Source: Desulfocapsaceae bacterium
Lineage (GTDB): Bacteria > Desulfobacterota > Desulfobulbia > Desulfobulbales > Desulfocapsaceae
Assembly: GCA_029934775.1 (NCBI GenBank)
Contig: JAOZLO010000001.1
Span: forward strand, 1-26,779
Reading direction: 5' to 3'
DNA: 26,779 nt
Shown: one piece after another, positions 26,304 through 26,779 of the stretch
How the letters are laid out: each line of letters opens with the position of its first letter
Numbering within the stretch: the first letter of the stretch is position 1
The notes under the pieces: generated by a model
Databases searched by the model: none
Seen by the model: only the letters and a program-made list of their open reading frames with translations
What the model was told of the DNA's origin: nothing
Program-made: the position numbers and the translations under genes

Positions 26304-26779
26304 ATGCGCTTGAAGGTATTACAAAAACAACCCAACTCCAAGATGTGTTTTGTGTGCGGATTGGAAAACGAATTTGGTTTAAAGAGCCGGTTTTATGAGT
26401 TGGAGGACGGTCAACTCATGGCAATTTTTACAGCAGCAGAGGAGCATCAGGGGTACCCAGGTCGTCTGCATGGCGGTATTGCGGCGACCATTCTTGATGA
26501 AACGATTGGTCGCGCAATTATGCAGACCCATTCAGCGAAAATCTGGGGTGTAACGGTAGACTTTTCTATGAAATTGAGAAAACCGGTACCTGTTGGGGGT
26601 GAGATCAGGGTTGTGGCTCGAATAGAAAAAGAAGGAAGGCGTTCATTCACCGGCACAGGGGAGATCTTGCTTGGTGATGGTCGCGTTGCGGTAGAGGGGA
26701 GGGGCAGGTACCTGAAAATGGATATAGAAAAAATAGCCGATTTTGACCACGAGGGGGATGAATGGTTGGTGGTTAAGTC
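26304..26779 (+). CDS. PaaI-like hotdog-fold thioesterase, 3'-truncated by the window edge
   Basis: An open frame from ATG 26304, with AGGAG seven bases upstream, runs to the end of the window (158 codons). It has CFVCGLENEFGL near the start, then the hotdog catalytic region GRLHGGIAATILDETIGRA, VTVDFSMKLRKPVPVGG and a following strand (IRVVARIEKEGRRS), as in PaaI/YbgC-type acyl-CoA thioesterases. It is the last visible gene of the operon with the OleA-like enzyme, AMMECR1 and the YkgJ-type protein, which would fit release of acyl-CoA products. Substrate unknown; little of the C-terminus should be missing. Confidence 0.9.
   Translation, partial: MRLKVLQKQPNSKMCFVCGLENEFGLKSRFYELEDGQLMAIFTAAEEHQGYPGRLHGGIAATILDETIGRAIMQTHSAKIWGVTVDFSMKLRKPVPVGGEIRVVARIEKEGRRSFTGTGEILLGDGRVAVEGRGRYLKMDIEKIADFDHEGDEWLVVK

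Overview
The window looks like the chromosome of a Gram-negative sulfur-metabolising bacterium, most likely Desulfobacterota of the Desulfobulbales type. I infer this from gene content only: a Pal lipoprotein, a TusA/DsrE/DsrF-type sulfur relay next to a YeeE/YedE transporter, an AMMECR1 protein, a hisC-cmk pair and a dnaN-gyrB-gyrA block. By eye the left half (about 1-12.3 kb) is clearly more AT-rich than the right half. Both ends cut a gene: a GAF/AAA+ NifA-like regulator runs in from the left, and a hotdog thioesterase runs off the right end.

Left third (1-9.1 kb). The plus strand carries the regulator, which lacks a recognisable GAFTGA loop, then queH and rdgB. The minus strand carries the replication block dnaN > gyrB > gyrA. 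The gyrA stop overlaps the ATG of a decayed gpsA that keeps only its Rossmann glycine motif before in-frame stops. Upstream of dnaN is an AT-rich 0.5-kb gap with a perfect 21-bp inverted repeat.

Middle (9.1-13.9 kb). A class-C beta-lactamase-fold serine hydrolase is split by a frameshift at a run of 11 A. Convergent to it is a four-gene sulfur-relay operon (tusA, dsrE-like, dsrF-like and a 57-codon gene that resembles a miniature TusB/DsrH). Divergent from that operon is a YeeE/YedE transporter. A 173-bp MITE with GTAA...TTAC ends and a perfect 8-bp target duplication sits in the transporter's 5' leader. A second, 60-bp copy lies upstream of rlmKL.

Right half (14-26.8 kb). The order is an HD-GYP response regulator, gatC, gatA, hisC and cmk; pal on the minus strand; the fused 23S rRNA methyltransferase rlmKL translationally overlapping a sensor-less hybrid histidine kinase; and a tight operon of an OleA-like condensing enzyme, an AMMECR1 protein, a Cys-rich YkgJ-type protein and a PaaI-like thioesterase.

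The most unusual items are the mini-TusB gene closing the sulfur-relay operon, the IS66-like MITE pair, the gpsA remnant, the A11 frameshift, and an OleA homologue without OleB, OleC or OleD beside it. I noticed no tRNA, rRNA or CRISPR array.
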